Below are positions 18,307 to 27,529 of a stretch of DNA of 64,000 bases, one piece after another (position 1 is the stretch's first letter; the number at the start of each line of letters is the position of its first letter). A program made the position numbers and the translations under genes. Origin of the DNA: DASVFB01 sp963815965 (GTDB taxonomy: Bacteria > Actinomycetota > Thermoleophilia > Gaiellales > Gaiellaceae); contig CAWFIT010000004.1 in the NCBI GenBank assembly GCA_963815965.1, positions 372,001 through 436,000 of the forward strand. Direction: 5' to 3'. The notes beneath the pieces are model-generated. The model saw only the letters and a program-made list of their open reading frames with translations, searched no databases and was not told the DNA's origin.

Positions 18307-19595
18307 CCACCGACGTCCAGCAGCTTCCTGCCGAGCCGCCGGGCGAGCCCGAACCGGGGAGCCTCGCCGCACGCTACAGGCTCCTGCAGAAGGCCGAGGG
18401 GCTGCTCGCGCCGCTTCTGACGCTTGTGCTCGCGTTCCTCATCAGCGGCATCGTCGTCCTGCTGACGACGGGGAGCATCGGCGACACGCTCAAGACGTAC
18501 CGCGCCATCTTCCGCGGTGCCGGACTGAACTGGTTCTTCCAGGTCGGGCACTACAGCATCGGCGTTCCCTTCAGCGACGCGCGCGTCTGGTTCCCCTGGA
18601 ACACGGACGATCTGGTGTCGGCTGCGGCGTCCAACCTCGAGCAGACGCTCCTCCTCTGGACGGCGCTCGTTTTGACCGGCCTCGCTGTCGCCTTCGCGTT
18701 CCGCTGCGGCCTCTTCAACATCGGCGGCAACGGGCAGTACCTCGCCGGTTCGATCGCCGCCGTGCTGATCGCGACCGAGCTCCCCGGCGTGGTCAACCTG
18801 CCCGGCCTGCTGCTCATCATCGTCTCGATCATCGGCGCGATGCTCGCAGGAGCGGCGCTCGCGGGCATCGCCGGCCTGCTCAAGGGCACCGTTGGCGCGC
18901 ACGAGGTGATCACGACGATCATGCTCAACTGGATCGTCGTCTGGGTCGGGTCGTATCTCTTCGACGTCGGTGGTCCGCTGCAGACGCAATCGGGCGCAGC
19001 CGCCGGCGCGGTTCCCTCGTCGGCCGACATACCGGACAAGGCCCACCTGCACACGTTCTGGGGCGATCCGCTGCTCCAGGGACTGCACATTGGCTTCTTC
19101 ATCGCGATCGCGGCGCTCGTCGTGTACTCGCTCGTGCTCAACCGGACGACGCTCGGCTACGAGGTGCGCGCCGTCGGGCACAACCCCGAGGCGGCTCGCT
19201 ACGGCGGCATCAACGTTGCGCGCAACTACTTCCTCGCGATGGCGATCGCCGGGCTGTTCGCCGGTCTGGCCGGGGCCCTCGACGTCCTCGGCTGGCAGTA
19301 CCGCGTCGACATCACGACGATCCAGGGGGCGAACATCGGCTTCATCGGCATCGCCGTCGCGTTGCTGGGACGGAACACAGCAGTCGGCGTCGGGCTCGCG
19401 GCGCTTTTGTTCGCGGCGCTGCAGACCGGGACGGCGTCGCGGAACCTCGATCCGACGATCTTCGCGCCCGGCGTCGGCGGCAGCCTGGCGGTGATCATCC
19501 AGGGCCTCGTCGTGCTCTTCGTCGGCGCCGACTTGCTGATTCTCATTCTGCTCGGCTGGTTCCGCCGCGGGCGGCCGAGGCGGTCGCCGGCCTGA
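18303..19595 (+). CDS. Nucleoside ABC transporter permease 1 (NupP type), probable CTG start
   Basis: A membrane protein of the BPD_transp_2 family with about 8-10 helices, including LEQTLLLWTALVLTGLAVAFAF, FNIGGNGQ and the ANIGFIGIAVALLGRN region. The first ATG/GTG/TTG start available (GTG 18426) would cut the first membrane helix in half. In the same frame CTG 18303 overlaps the ATPase stop as CTGA and stands 7 bases after a perfect AAAGGAGG (18288-18295), so I take it as the start, giving 430 residues. The N-terminal 30 residues are then a Pro/Glu-rich cytosolic tail. The stop TGA overlaps the next ATG by one base (TGATG). Confidence 0.88.
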   Translation: MTTDVQQLPAEPPGEPEPGSLAARYRLLQKAEGLLAPLLTLVLAFLISGIVVLLTTGSIGDTLKTYRAIFRGAGLNWFFQVGHYSIGVPFSDARVWFPWNTDDLVSAAASNLEQTLLLWTALVLTGLAVAFAFRCGLFNIGGNGQYLAGSIAAVLIATELPGVVNLPGLLLIIVSIIGAMLAGAALAGIAGLLKGTVGAHEVITTIMLNWIVVWVGSYLFDVGGPLQTQSGAAAGAVPSSADIPDKAHLHTFWGDPLLQGLHIGFFIAIAALVVYSLVLNRTTLGYEVRAVGHNPEAARYGGINVARNYFLAMAIAGLFAGLAGALDVLGWQYRVDITTIQGANIGFIGIAVALLGRNTAVGVGLAALLFAALQTGTASRNLDPTIFAPGVGGSLAVIIQGLVVLFVGADLLILILLGWFRRGRPRRSPA

Positions 19596-20770
19596 TGGCG
19601 ATTCCCTGGGGATCACGCGGGCTTGCCTTCGGCGCCATCGCGGTCGGCGTCTGCGCAGCGCTCGTCGCGCTGCCGCCGGTGGGGGCACGCAGCCCGGTGC
19701 TCCCAATCGCGATCGGCCTGCTCGCCGTCGCGCTGGGGCTCGCCTTCTGGTTGATCCGCGGCGAGCGGCGGCTGGGCGGGTACGCCATCGCCGCCGGCCT
19801 ATTCGGTTTGCTGATCGGCTACTTCGCGACGCGCTCGAGCACGACGAAGCTCGACACCGTTGTCGTGTGGGGCGCCCTTTTCGCGGCGATGCTCCGCTAC
19901 GCGGCGCCGCTCGCGTTCGCGGCCCTCGGCGGCCTTTTCTCGGAGCGCTCCGGCGTCGTGAACATCGGCCTCGAGGGAATGATGCTCATCGGCGCCTTCT
20001 TCGCCGTGTGGGGGTCGGACGTCACCGGCACGTGGCTGCTCGGGGTACTGATCGCGCTCGCCGCCGGCGCGCTCATGGGGCTGCTGTACGCGATCTTCGC
20101 CGTCACGTTACGCAGCGACCAGATCGTCGGCGGCACCGCGATCAACTTCCTCGCGCTCGGCATCACGAGCTACTTCTTCTTCAAGCTGTACGGCTCGCAG
20201 GGCACGCCGAGCGACCTCTCGACGATCCCTAACGTCCACCTGAGCTTCCTCGGGCACGGCTTCGTCGGCGACGTCTTCGGACAGCTCAACGTCATGATCT
20301 GGGTCGGGATCCTGCTCGTGTTCCTCACCTGGATCGTCGTCTTCAAGACGCCGATCGGCCTGCGGATCCGCGCGTGCGGCGAGCATCCACGTGCTGCGGA
20401 CACGGTCGGCATCGACGTGTACGCCGTGCGCTACGGCGCCGTGATCGTGTCGGGCATCCTCGCGGCCGGGGGCGGCGCGTACCTCTCGATCGGGCTCGGG
20501 AGCGCGTTCACGGAGAACATGACCGCGGGCCGCGGGTTCATCGCGCTCGCCGCGCTCATCTTCGGCGGCTGGCGGCCCTTCGGTGCAGCAGCCGCGTGCC
20601 TCCTGTTCGGATTCTCGAGCGCGCTCGGCGTCAACCTGCAGGCGTACTCGACCTCGATCTCGACACTCTTCACCGCGCTTCCCTACCTCCTCACGCTCGT
20701 GGCCGTCGCCGGAGTCATCGGCCGCACGATTCCGCCCGCGGCAGATGGCATTCCCTACAAGAAGCAATAG
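19595..20770 (+). CDS. Nucleoside ABC transporter permease 2 (NupQ type)
   Basis: 391 residues, about ten membrane helices, BPD_transp_2 family. The family hallmarks SGVVNIGLEGMMLIGAFFA and ACGEHPRAADTVGI are present. It forms the import channel with permease 1. It is coupled to permease 1 by a one-base overlap (TGATG). The order binding protein, ATPase, permease, permease is that of the B. subtilis nupN-nupOPQ nucleoside importer. Confidence 0.93.
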   Translation: MAIPWGSRGLAFGAIAVGVCAALVALPPVGARSPVLPIAIGLLAVALGLAFWLIRGERRLGGYAIAAGLFGLLIGYFATRSSTTKLDTVVVWGALFAAMLRYAAPLAFAALGGLFSERSGVVNIGLEGMMLIGAFFAVWGSDVTGTWLLGVLIALAAGALMGLLYAIFAVTLRSDQIVGGTAINFLALGITSYFFFKLYGSQGTPSDLSTIPNVHLSFLGHGFVGDVFGQLNVMIWVGILLVFLTWIVVFKTPIGLRIRACGEHPRAADTVGIDVYAVRYGAVIVSGILAAGGGAYLSIGLGSAFTENMTAGRGFIALAALIFGGWRPFGAAAACLLFGFSSALGVNLQAYSTSISTLFTALPYLLTLVAVAGVIGRTIPPAADGIPYKKQ

Positions 20771-21095
20771 TTCGGCGAACGTGCGGGCGTGGCTGGCGGT
20801 CGTCGTCGGCCTGCTCTCGGTCGCGACGGTGCCGGCGGCGATCGCGTTCACGCACTACCGCGACGTCGAGTTGCTCCACGCGGGCTGGGCGGCGATACCG
20901 GCGTTCCTGCTCGGCGTTGTGGCGCTCATGCTCGCGCGTGCGGCACGCCGGCGCACCGAGCGCACGATCGGCCGGGTGGGAGGACGCGGCGTCACGCGCC
21001 TGGGGCGCTTCCTCGGCGCGCTCGGCGTGTATCTCGCGCTCGCCGCTGCGCTCTCGGTCGGCGTGTATGAACTTTTGAACCACCTTTCGGCGTAA
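20745..21095 (+). CDS. Small hypothetical membrane protein
   Basis: 116 residues with three hydrophobic segments (about 15-35, 45-62 and 88-108) separated by a basic loop with RAARRRTERTIGR. ATG 20745 lies inside the end of permease 2 (26-base overlap); GTG 20781 is an alternative that avoids the overlap. It sits between the importer and the RodZ-like gene. No family recognised. Confidence 0.6.
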   Translation: MAFPTRSNSSANVRAWLAVVVGLLSVATVPAAIAFTHYRDVELLHAGWAAIPAFLLGVVALMLARAARRRTERTIGRVGGRGVTRLGRFLGALGVYLALAAALSVGVYELLNHLSA

Positions 21096-21116
21096 CGGGA
21101 CTAGACTGGACGCGCC

Positions 21117-21845
21117 TTGTTCGAGATCGGAGCCAGCCTGAAAGAAGCACGTCTTCGCCAGGGTCTCGACTTCCCGGAGATCGAGACCGGAACGAAGATC
21201 CGCGGCAAGTACCTGAACGCGCTCGAGGAGGAGCGCTTCGACGTCTTGCCCGCCGAGGCCTACATCAAGGGGTTCCTGCGCACCTACGCCGAGTACCTCG
21301 GGCTCGATGGACAGCTCTACGTCGACGAGTTCAACTCGCGCTACGTCGCGCCTGAGGAGATGCAGTCGATTCGCGTGCGGCGCACGGCACAGGCGCGCCG
21401 TCACCGTCGCGTCCAGGGCGGCGTGTTGATCGCGGCGCTCGCCGGCATCGCGATCGTCACAGCGCTCGTGATCGTCGCCTGGACATCCGGCTCGGCGCCG
21501 GACCAGCACCTCGCGGGCATCCCGCCGAACGGGTCGACGCAGCAGAAGAAGCACAACCGCACGCAGCCGCAGATCGGCGAAGGCACACATCACGCTGCGC
21601 GCGGTCCGCACTTATGTCTCGCTGCTCGCGGTGCGCAAGGGTGGGCCGACGGGCAAGATCCTGCTCGAGAACGTCGAGCTCGCGCCCGGCGAGGCGAAGA
21701 AGCTTCACGCGGCGCTCGCTGTGGATCAACACCGGCACTCCGGGGAACCTGCGCGTTGATCGTCAACGGTAAGCGCGTGACCTACCCCGGCGGCAAGCCG
21801 CAGGCGTTCGTCGTCAGCGCGCGCGGCATCATCGCTCCTGCGTAG
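21117..21845 (+). CDS. RodZ-like helix-turn-helix membrane protein, apparently frameshifted three times
   Basis: TTG 21117 opens an HTH_25 domain (IGASLKEARLRQGLDFPEIE, then YLNALEEERFDVLPAEAYIKGFLRTYAEYLG), a basic linker and one membrane helix (GVLIAALAGIAIVTALVIVAW), the layout of RodZ, a partner of MreB in cell-shape control. The periplasmic DUF4115-like domain is broken. It reads ITLRAVRTYVSLLAVRKG in one frame from about 21590, LWINTGTPGNLRV in a second around 21735, and VNGKRVTYPGG back in the first. At least two or three single-base indels within 200 bases are needed. A TAGACT box lies at 21102-21107. Confidence 0.75.
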   Translation: MFEIGASLKEARLRQGLDFPEIETGTKIRGKYLNALEEERFDVLPAEAYIKGFLRTYAEYLGLDGQLYVDEFNSRYVAPEEMQSIRVRRTAQARRHRRVQGGVLIAALAGIAIVTALVIVAWTSGSAPDQHLAGIPPNGSTQQKKHNRTQPQIGEGTHHAARGPHLCLAARGAQGWADGQDPARERRARARRGEEASRGARCGSTPALRGTCALIVNGKRVTYPGGKPQAFVVSARGIIAPA

Positions 21846-23082
21846 CTTCGTCGTCGTCACGGGGAGCGAGCTCGTCCGCGGCGACCGGTCGGATCGAAAC
21901 GGGCCGTTCATCGCGCGCGAGCTCGTGCGGCTCGGGCTCGAGCCGTCGCGCATCGCGCTCGTCGGCGACGACGAGGAGGAGCTCGAGGCTGCGCTTGCGG
22001 AAGGCTTGAAGGCGGACCTGTGCGTCGTCTCCGGAGGCCTTGGGCCGACCCACGACGACAGGACGGTGGAGCTGGTGGCGCGGGCCGCGGGGCTGCCGCT
22101 GGCGGTCGACAAGGGTCTGGAGGCCGAGATCGAGGCGATCTCGCGGGCAGTCGCCGAGCGGCTCAAGCGTCCCTATTCAGACTTCGAGGCCGGCGTGCGG
22201 AAGCAGGCAACCTTGCCTGAGGGGGCCGCATCCCTCGGGCTTGCCGGAACCGCGCCTGGGCTCGTGCTGCAGGCCGGCGGGGCGGCCGTGGTCGTGCTGC
22301 CGGGGCCGCCGGCCGAGCTGCAGCGGTTGTGGCCGCGTGCCCTCGAAACGGAGGCGATTAGGCGCGTGCTGGCGCAAGCGACACCGCCGGAGCACCGCGT
22401 CCTCCGCTTCTTCGGCGCGAGCGAGTCGGAGGTCGCGCGCGTCCTGGCGGACGCCGGCGGGGAGCCGCCGGGCGTGACCGCGACGGTGTGCGCGCGCGAG
22501 TTCGAGATCCACGTCGATCTGTACGGCCCCGCGGATGAGCTCGCGGACACGTTGCGCGAGCGGCTCGGCCGGCATCTCTTCAGCGAGGAGGAGCGCGGGG
22601 TGGAGGAGATCGTGCTCGACCTCTGCCGCACGCGCGGTTGGACGCTCGCGACCGCCGAGTCGTGCACGGGTGGGATGGTGGCCGCGCGGCTGACGTCGGT
22701 TCCTGGCTCGAGCGAGGTCTTCCTCGGCTCGGTGGTCGCGTACGCCGACGAGGTGAAGCAGCGCGAGCTGGGCGTCGGCGCCGAGACGCTCGAACGGTAC
22801 GGCGCCGTCTCCGCCGAGACGGCGGCGGCGATGGCGTCGGGAGCCCGGACGCGCTTGCGCGCCGACGTGGCGGTTTCGGTGACCGGCATCGCGGGGCCCG
22901 GCGGCGGCACGGCCGAGAAGCCGGTCGGCCTCGTCTACGTGCACGCCGAGACGCCGGAGGCGTCGCGCGGGATCGAGTTCACGTACGGGCAGGATCGCGA
23001 CTCGATCCGCCGCCGCGCGACGGTCGCGTCGCTCCATCTGCTGCGCCGGCTTTTGTCACAGAGCCGCCACGAACCGGAGTGA
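21838..23082 (+). CDS. cinA: CinA: ADP-ribose pyrophosphatase/nicotinamide-nucleotide amidase, probable CTG start
   Basis: About 414 residues with both CinA domains. The N-terminal molybdopterin-binding-like domain starts FVVVTGSELVRG and has VVSGGLGPTHDD; the C-terminal NMN deamidase domain has TAESCTGGMVAARLTSVPGSS and GIAGPGGGTAEKPVG. It recycles pyridine nucleotides. The first standard start (21925) would remove the first strand and the conserved TGSE. No ATG, GTG or TTG exists between the preceding in-frame stop (21778) and the conserved strand; CTG 21838 gives LRSFVVVTGSE, the expected beginning. The gene overlaps the RodZ-like stop by 8 bases and the thpR start by 4. Confidence 0.92.
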   Translation: MRSFVVVTGSELVRGDRSDRNGPFIARELVRLGLEPSRIALVGDDEEELEAALAEGLKADLCVVSGGLGPTHDDRTVELVARAAGLPLAVDKGLEAEIEAISRAVAERLKRPYSDFEAGVRKQATLPEGAASLGLAGTAPGLVLQAGGAAVVVLPGPPAELQRLWPRALETEAIRRVLAQATPPEHRVLRFFGASESEVARVLADAGGEPPGVTATVCAREFEIHVDLYGPADELADTLRERLGRHLFSEEERGVEEIVLDLCRTRGWTLATAESCTGGMVAARLTSVPGSSEVFLGSVVAYADEVKQRELGVGAETLERYGAVSAETAAAMASGARTRLRADVAVSVTGIAGPGGGTAEKPVGLVYVHAETPEASRGIEFTYGQDRDSIRRRATVASLHLLRRLLSQSRHEPE

Positions 23083-23613
23083 CCGGCGCCGGTAAGGTCG
23101 GGGGCGATGAGCAGATCAGGCTCTTTCTCGGCCTGCGCCTTCCCGAGGATGCACTGGACGGCATCGTCGCCTGGCAGGCAGGGCTCGCCGGCGGACGAAT
23201 CGTCCCACGCGACAACCTGCACTTCACGCTCGCCTTTCTGGGGCGGCAGCCTCGCGCCCGCCTGGCCGAGGTGGTCGAGGCGTTGCAGCGCCGCTGCGAG
23301 GGCGTCGGCCCTTTCAGGTTCGAGGTGTCGAGGTACCGCGAGACAGGGAGCGTCGGCATGCTCGTGTTCACGCAGAACGAGAGTGCGCAGCGGCTCGCCC
23401 TGGGGCTTCAACACGACCTGCTCGGCCGCGTCGAGCGCGAGACGTGGCTTCCGCACGTCACCGTGCTTCGCTTTCGCGAGCGGCCGCGCCTACGCCCAAA
23501 ACTGCCGGAGCTCGGGCGGGTCGTGACGTCCGAGGCGGCTGCTTACCTTTCCGTGCTTCGCCCGTCCGGGGCGGAGTACGTCGTCCTTGAAACGGTTGCT
23601 TTAGGAGGCTCCA

Positions 23614-23624
<11 letters not shown>
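23079..23624 (+). CDS. thpR: RNA 2',3'-cyclic phosphodiesterase (2H family, former 2'-5' RNA ligase)
   Basis: 181 residues with the two HxT motifs of the 2H phosphoesterases, HFTLAF (about residue 48) and HVTVLRF (about 126), preceded by the typical RLFLGLRLPEDA strand. It hydrolyses 2',3'-cyclic ends of RNA to 2'-phosphates. GTG 23079 overlaps the cinA stop as GTGA; its stop lies 11 bases inside recA, so the order cinA-thpR-recA is tightly coupled. Confidence 0.88.
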
Positions 23625-24681
<1,057 letters not shown>

Positions 24682-24755
24682 GGGGGCTCGGCCGGCCGAG
24701 CAGGGCGGCGGCCGGCCCGCCGCCCCCCCTCCGCCCACCCAGCCGGCCGAACCCC

Positions 24756-25097
24756 CTGCAGGTCGCGCTCCGAGCGCTCAGCGCAGCCGACCGCTCGCGG
24801 GTCGAGCTCGACGCTCGCCTCGAACGGCGCGGCTTCGACGACGACGAGCGCAGGCAGGCACTCGACGAGCTCGAGCGTCTGGGCTACCTCGACGACGAGC
24901 GCACGGCGGCGCTCAGGGCCGAGCGGCTCGCAGACCGGGGCTACGGCGACGCCTACATCCGCGCCGACCTCGAGCACCGCGGCCTGCCGACGGAAGAAGC
25001 TCTCGCCGCGATCGAACCCGAACGCGAGCGCATCGAACGCTTTGCGACGAAGGGCCAGGCATGGCTCGCGCGCCGTGGCTTTGCATCGGAGGGGTAA
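24756..25097 (+). CDS. recX: RecX regulator, start unclear or frameshifted
   Basis: The three-helix RecX repeats are clear (RSRVELDARLERRGFDDDERRQAL, then LGYLDDERTAALRAERLADRGYG), ending at 25097. RecX caps and inhibits RecA filaments. In this frame there is no ATG, GTG or TTG after recA, only CTG 24756. A TTG at 24662, overlapping the recA end, opens the neighbouring frame with a Pro/Gly-rich leader (PEQGGG-like, PPPPTQP). It could join this frame if one base were lost or gained in the C-run at 24752-24756. Without the leader the protein is only 113 residues, short for RecX. Confidence 0.75.
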   Translation: MQVALRALSAADRSRVELDARLERRGFDDDERRQALDELERLGYLDDERTAALRAERLADRGYGDAYIRADLEHRGLPTEEALAAIEPERERIERFATKGQAWLARRGFASEG

Positions 25098-25314
25098 CGA
25101 GCGCTAGGATGAAAGCTCTGAATTCGAAGATTTGCCTGCACACAACGTTTTCCGAATCCAACGAAGCGAACTCTGAGCGAAATCAACGTCCACCGACCGC
25201 CCTCACCTAGCGACGTAGACGAGTAACAGCTCTCGTGGCGCCTTGGCGTCACGGTTTCGGTTCCGCCAGATTCGGGATCCCGCGTGCCGGCACCCCCCAA
25301 TTGGAGGTGCGTCT
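25098..25314 (+). promoter_or_regulatory. Promoter and structured leader of rny
   Basis: A promoter-like TTGCAT (25081-25086), 18-base spacer and TAGGAT (25105-25110) would give a leader of about 200 bases. Just before the start codon, GCACC at 25290-25294 pairs with GGTGC at 25306-25310, extended by CC/GG inside. The helix covers most of the GGAGG ribosome-binding site (25303-25307), so translation may be limited by this hairpin. Confidence 0.45.
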
Positions 25315-26895
25315 TTGCTCGTCGCCGCTGGGCTACTGATCGGTGTCGTGGTCGGCGGCGTGTTGGGCGCGCTGGCCATTCGCTCGATCGGTGCGTCACG
25401 CTTCGACAAGGCTCTCCGCACGCGGCAGCAGCTGCTGCAGGACGCGGAGCGCGAGGCGGAGGCGATGCGCCGGGAAGCACGAGTCGAGGCTCGCGAGGAG
25501 GCCGTCCGGCTTCGGGCGGAGATCGAGGCCGAGATCCAGGAGCGGCGCAGTCAGGTCGCGCGAACGGAGGAACGCCTCCAGGCGCGAGACGAGGAGATCG
25601 AACGCAGGCTGGTCGAGCTCTCGCGTCGGGAGCAAGGTCTCGCCGACCGCGAGGAGGCGTCCAAGGCGCTCCACGCCGAGTTGAAGGACGCGAAGCAGCG
25701 CGAGGTGCGTGAGCTCGAACGCCTGTCGGGCATGACCGTCGCCGAGGCGAAGCAGCACCTGCTCGAGCGCTCCGAAGACCTGATCCGGCACGAGCTTGCC
25801 CGGCAGGTGCGCCAGATGGAGGAGGAGGCGCGCACCGAGGCCAAGCGGCGCGCCCGGAACCTCGTCGCCGACGCGCTCCAGCGGGTCGCCGCGTCGCATG
25901 CGGCAGAGACGACCGTCACGCTCGTCGAGCTTCCCTCAGACGACATGAAGGGGCGGATCATCGGCCGCGAGGGACGGAACATCCGCGCCCTCGAGCACTT
26001 GACCGGTGTGGACTTCATCATCGACGACACGCCGCAGGCCGTCGTGCTCTCCTCCTTCGACGGCATCCGCCGCGAGACCGCGAAGCTGACGCTCGTCAAG
26101 CTGATCGAGGACGGGCGCATCCATCCCGCGCGGATCGAGGAGATGTACTACCAGTCCAAGTCCGAGATCGAGGACTACATCCAGCAGGCCGGCGCGCAGG
26201 CGGTGTTCGAGGCGAACTGTGGAGACTTCCACGAGGAGCTCATCAAGATTCTCGGCCGTCTCCGCTACCGGACGAGCTACGGGCAGAACGTCCTCAAGCA
26301 CACGCTCGAGGTCGTCCACCTCGGAGGCGTAATGGCTGCGGAGCTCGGCGCCGGCGTCAAGACGACGAAGCGCGCGGCGCTCCTGCACGACATCGGCAAG
26401 GCGATGACTCACGAGGTCGAAGGGTCGCACGCGCTCATCTCCGCGCAGCTCGCGCGCCGGTACGGCGAGACGCAGGGCGTCGTCCATGCGATCGAAGCGC
26501 ACCACTATGAGGTGCAGCCGCAGACGGTCGAAGCGGTGCTGCTGATCTCCGCTGACGCGATCTCCGCGTCCCGACCGGGCGCGCGCGGTGAGAGCCTCGA
26601 GCACTACATCAAGCGGCTCGAGTCGCTCGAGGAGCTCGCGGCGTCACGCCCGGGCGTGGAAAAGGTGTACGCGCTGCAGGCCGGCCGCGAGATCCGCGTC
26701 ATCGTCAAGCCGGAGGAGGTCGACGACGACACTGCGGTCCTGCTGTCGCATGAGATCGCGCGCGAGATCGAAGATCAGCTCGAGTACCCGGGCCAGATCA
26801 AGGTGACGGTCATCCGCGAGAGCCGCGCTATGGATGTTGCGGCGAATCGCGTCGACGTTCGTCGCGACGCGGCCGCGCACATCGACGCCGCCTAG
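25315..26895 (+). CDS. rny: Ribonuclease Y
   Basis: 526 residues: an N-terminal membrane helix (VAAGLLIGVVVGGVLGALAI), a long coiled coil (about 30-190, very rich in Glu/Arg), a KH domain (MKGRIIGREGRNIRALEHLTG) and an HD domain with LLHDIGKAMTHE. This membrane endonuclease starts mRNA decay. TTG 25315 is chosen since it follows GGAGG by 7 bases and gives the usual length; GTG 25243 would add a basic stretch. The stop shares CTAG with the convergent LysE-type gene. Confidence 0.95.
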   Translation: MLVAAGLLIGVVVGGVLGALAIRSIGASRFDKALRTRQQLLQDAEREAEAMRREARVEAREEAVRLRAEIEAEIQERRSQVARTEERLQARDEEIERRLVELSRREQGLADREEASKALHAELKDAKQREVRELERLSGMTVAEAKQHLLERSEDLIRHELARQVRQMEEEARTEAKRRARNLVADALQRVAASHAAETTVTLVELPSDDMKGRIIGREGRNIRALEHLTGVDFIIDDTPQAVVLSSFDGIRRETAKLTLVKLIEDGRIHPARIEEMYYQSKSEIEDYIQQAGAQAVFEANCGDFHEELIKILGRLRYRTSYGQNVLKHTLEVVHLGGVMAAELGAGVKTTKRAALLHDIGKAMTHEVEGSHALISAQLARRYGETQGVVHAIEAHHYEVQPQTVEAVLLISADAISASRPGARGESLEHYIKRLESLEELAASRPGVEKVYALQAGREIRVIVKPEEVDDDTAVLLSHEIAREIEDQLEYPGQIKVTVIRESRAMDVAANRVDVRRDAAAHIDAA

Positions 26896-27513
26896 CGGCG
26901 CGCGAACGCCGCGACGGCACCGAGGCCAACGTAGATCGTGCCCGAGATCCGGCGCATAGCCGTCGCGCGTCGGCGGAGGAGTGAGCCGGCGGCATCGCCC
27001 GCGATCGCGTACGCGGAGTCGCTGACAAGGCCGAGCGCTACGAAGACAAGACCTAACGTCACGACCTGCGACCACACGGCACCGCGGTCGGTGTCGACGA
27101 ACTGCGGCAAGAAGGCTAGGAAGAAGAGCGCCGTCTTCGGATTGAGCACGTTGACGATCGCGCCGCGGGCGAAGACGGCGCGCAGGGGCGCGCTGTCGCG
27201 GCTCGGTCTCATCGATCGCAGGGCGCTCGAGCAGCTTCCGGATCCCGAGGTAGACGAGGTACGCGGCTCCGGCGAACTTCACGGCGCTGAAGGCAACGGC
27301 AGACGCAAGGATCAGAGCCGAGAGCCCGACGGCCGCGGCGACGATGTGCACGAACGTCCCGATGTGGATTCCGGCCACCGACGCCAGGCCCGCCGAGCGC
27401 CCTTGCTCGGCGCTCTGCGTCACGACGTAGAGCACCGCAGGTCCCGGAATCAGGAGCAGCGCGATCGACGCGACCGCGAACAACTCCACCGCCGAGAAGC
27501 TCGGGAAGACCAC
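26892..27513 (-). CDS. LysE/RhtB-family exporter, frameshifted
   Basis: The N-terminal half (LLLIPGPAVLYVVTQSAEQGRSAGLASVAGIHIGTF) is in one frame and the C-terminal half (AIVNVLNPKTALFFLAFLPQFV, then AYAIAGDAAGSLLRR) in another. The frames join near 27190-27200, where one-base repair gives an uninterrupted six-helix amino-acid/homoserine exporter of about 206 residues. The change lies at a CCCC run. GTG 27513 is the probable start; it is divergent from miaB. Its stop TAG lies at 26892-26894, sharing CTAG with rny. Confidence 0.75.
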
Positions 27514-27529
27514 GGCTACGATTCTGCCT

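Noticed and set aside
23560..23613. LexA operator before recA
   Set aside because: GAAACGGTT near 23590 does not match the GAAC-N4-GTTC-type box and no better candidate was seen.
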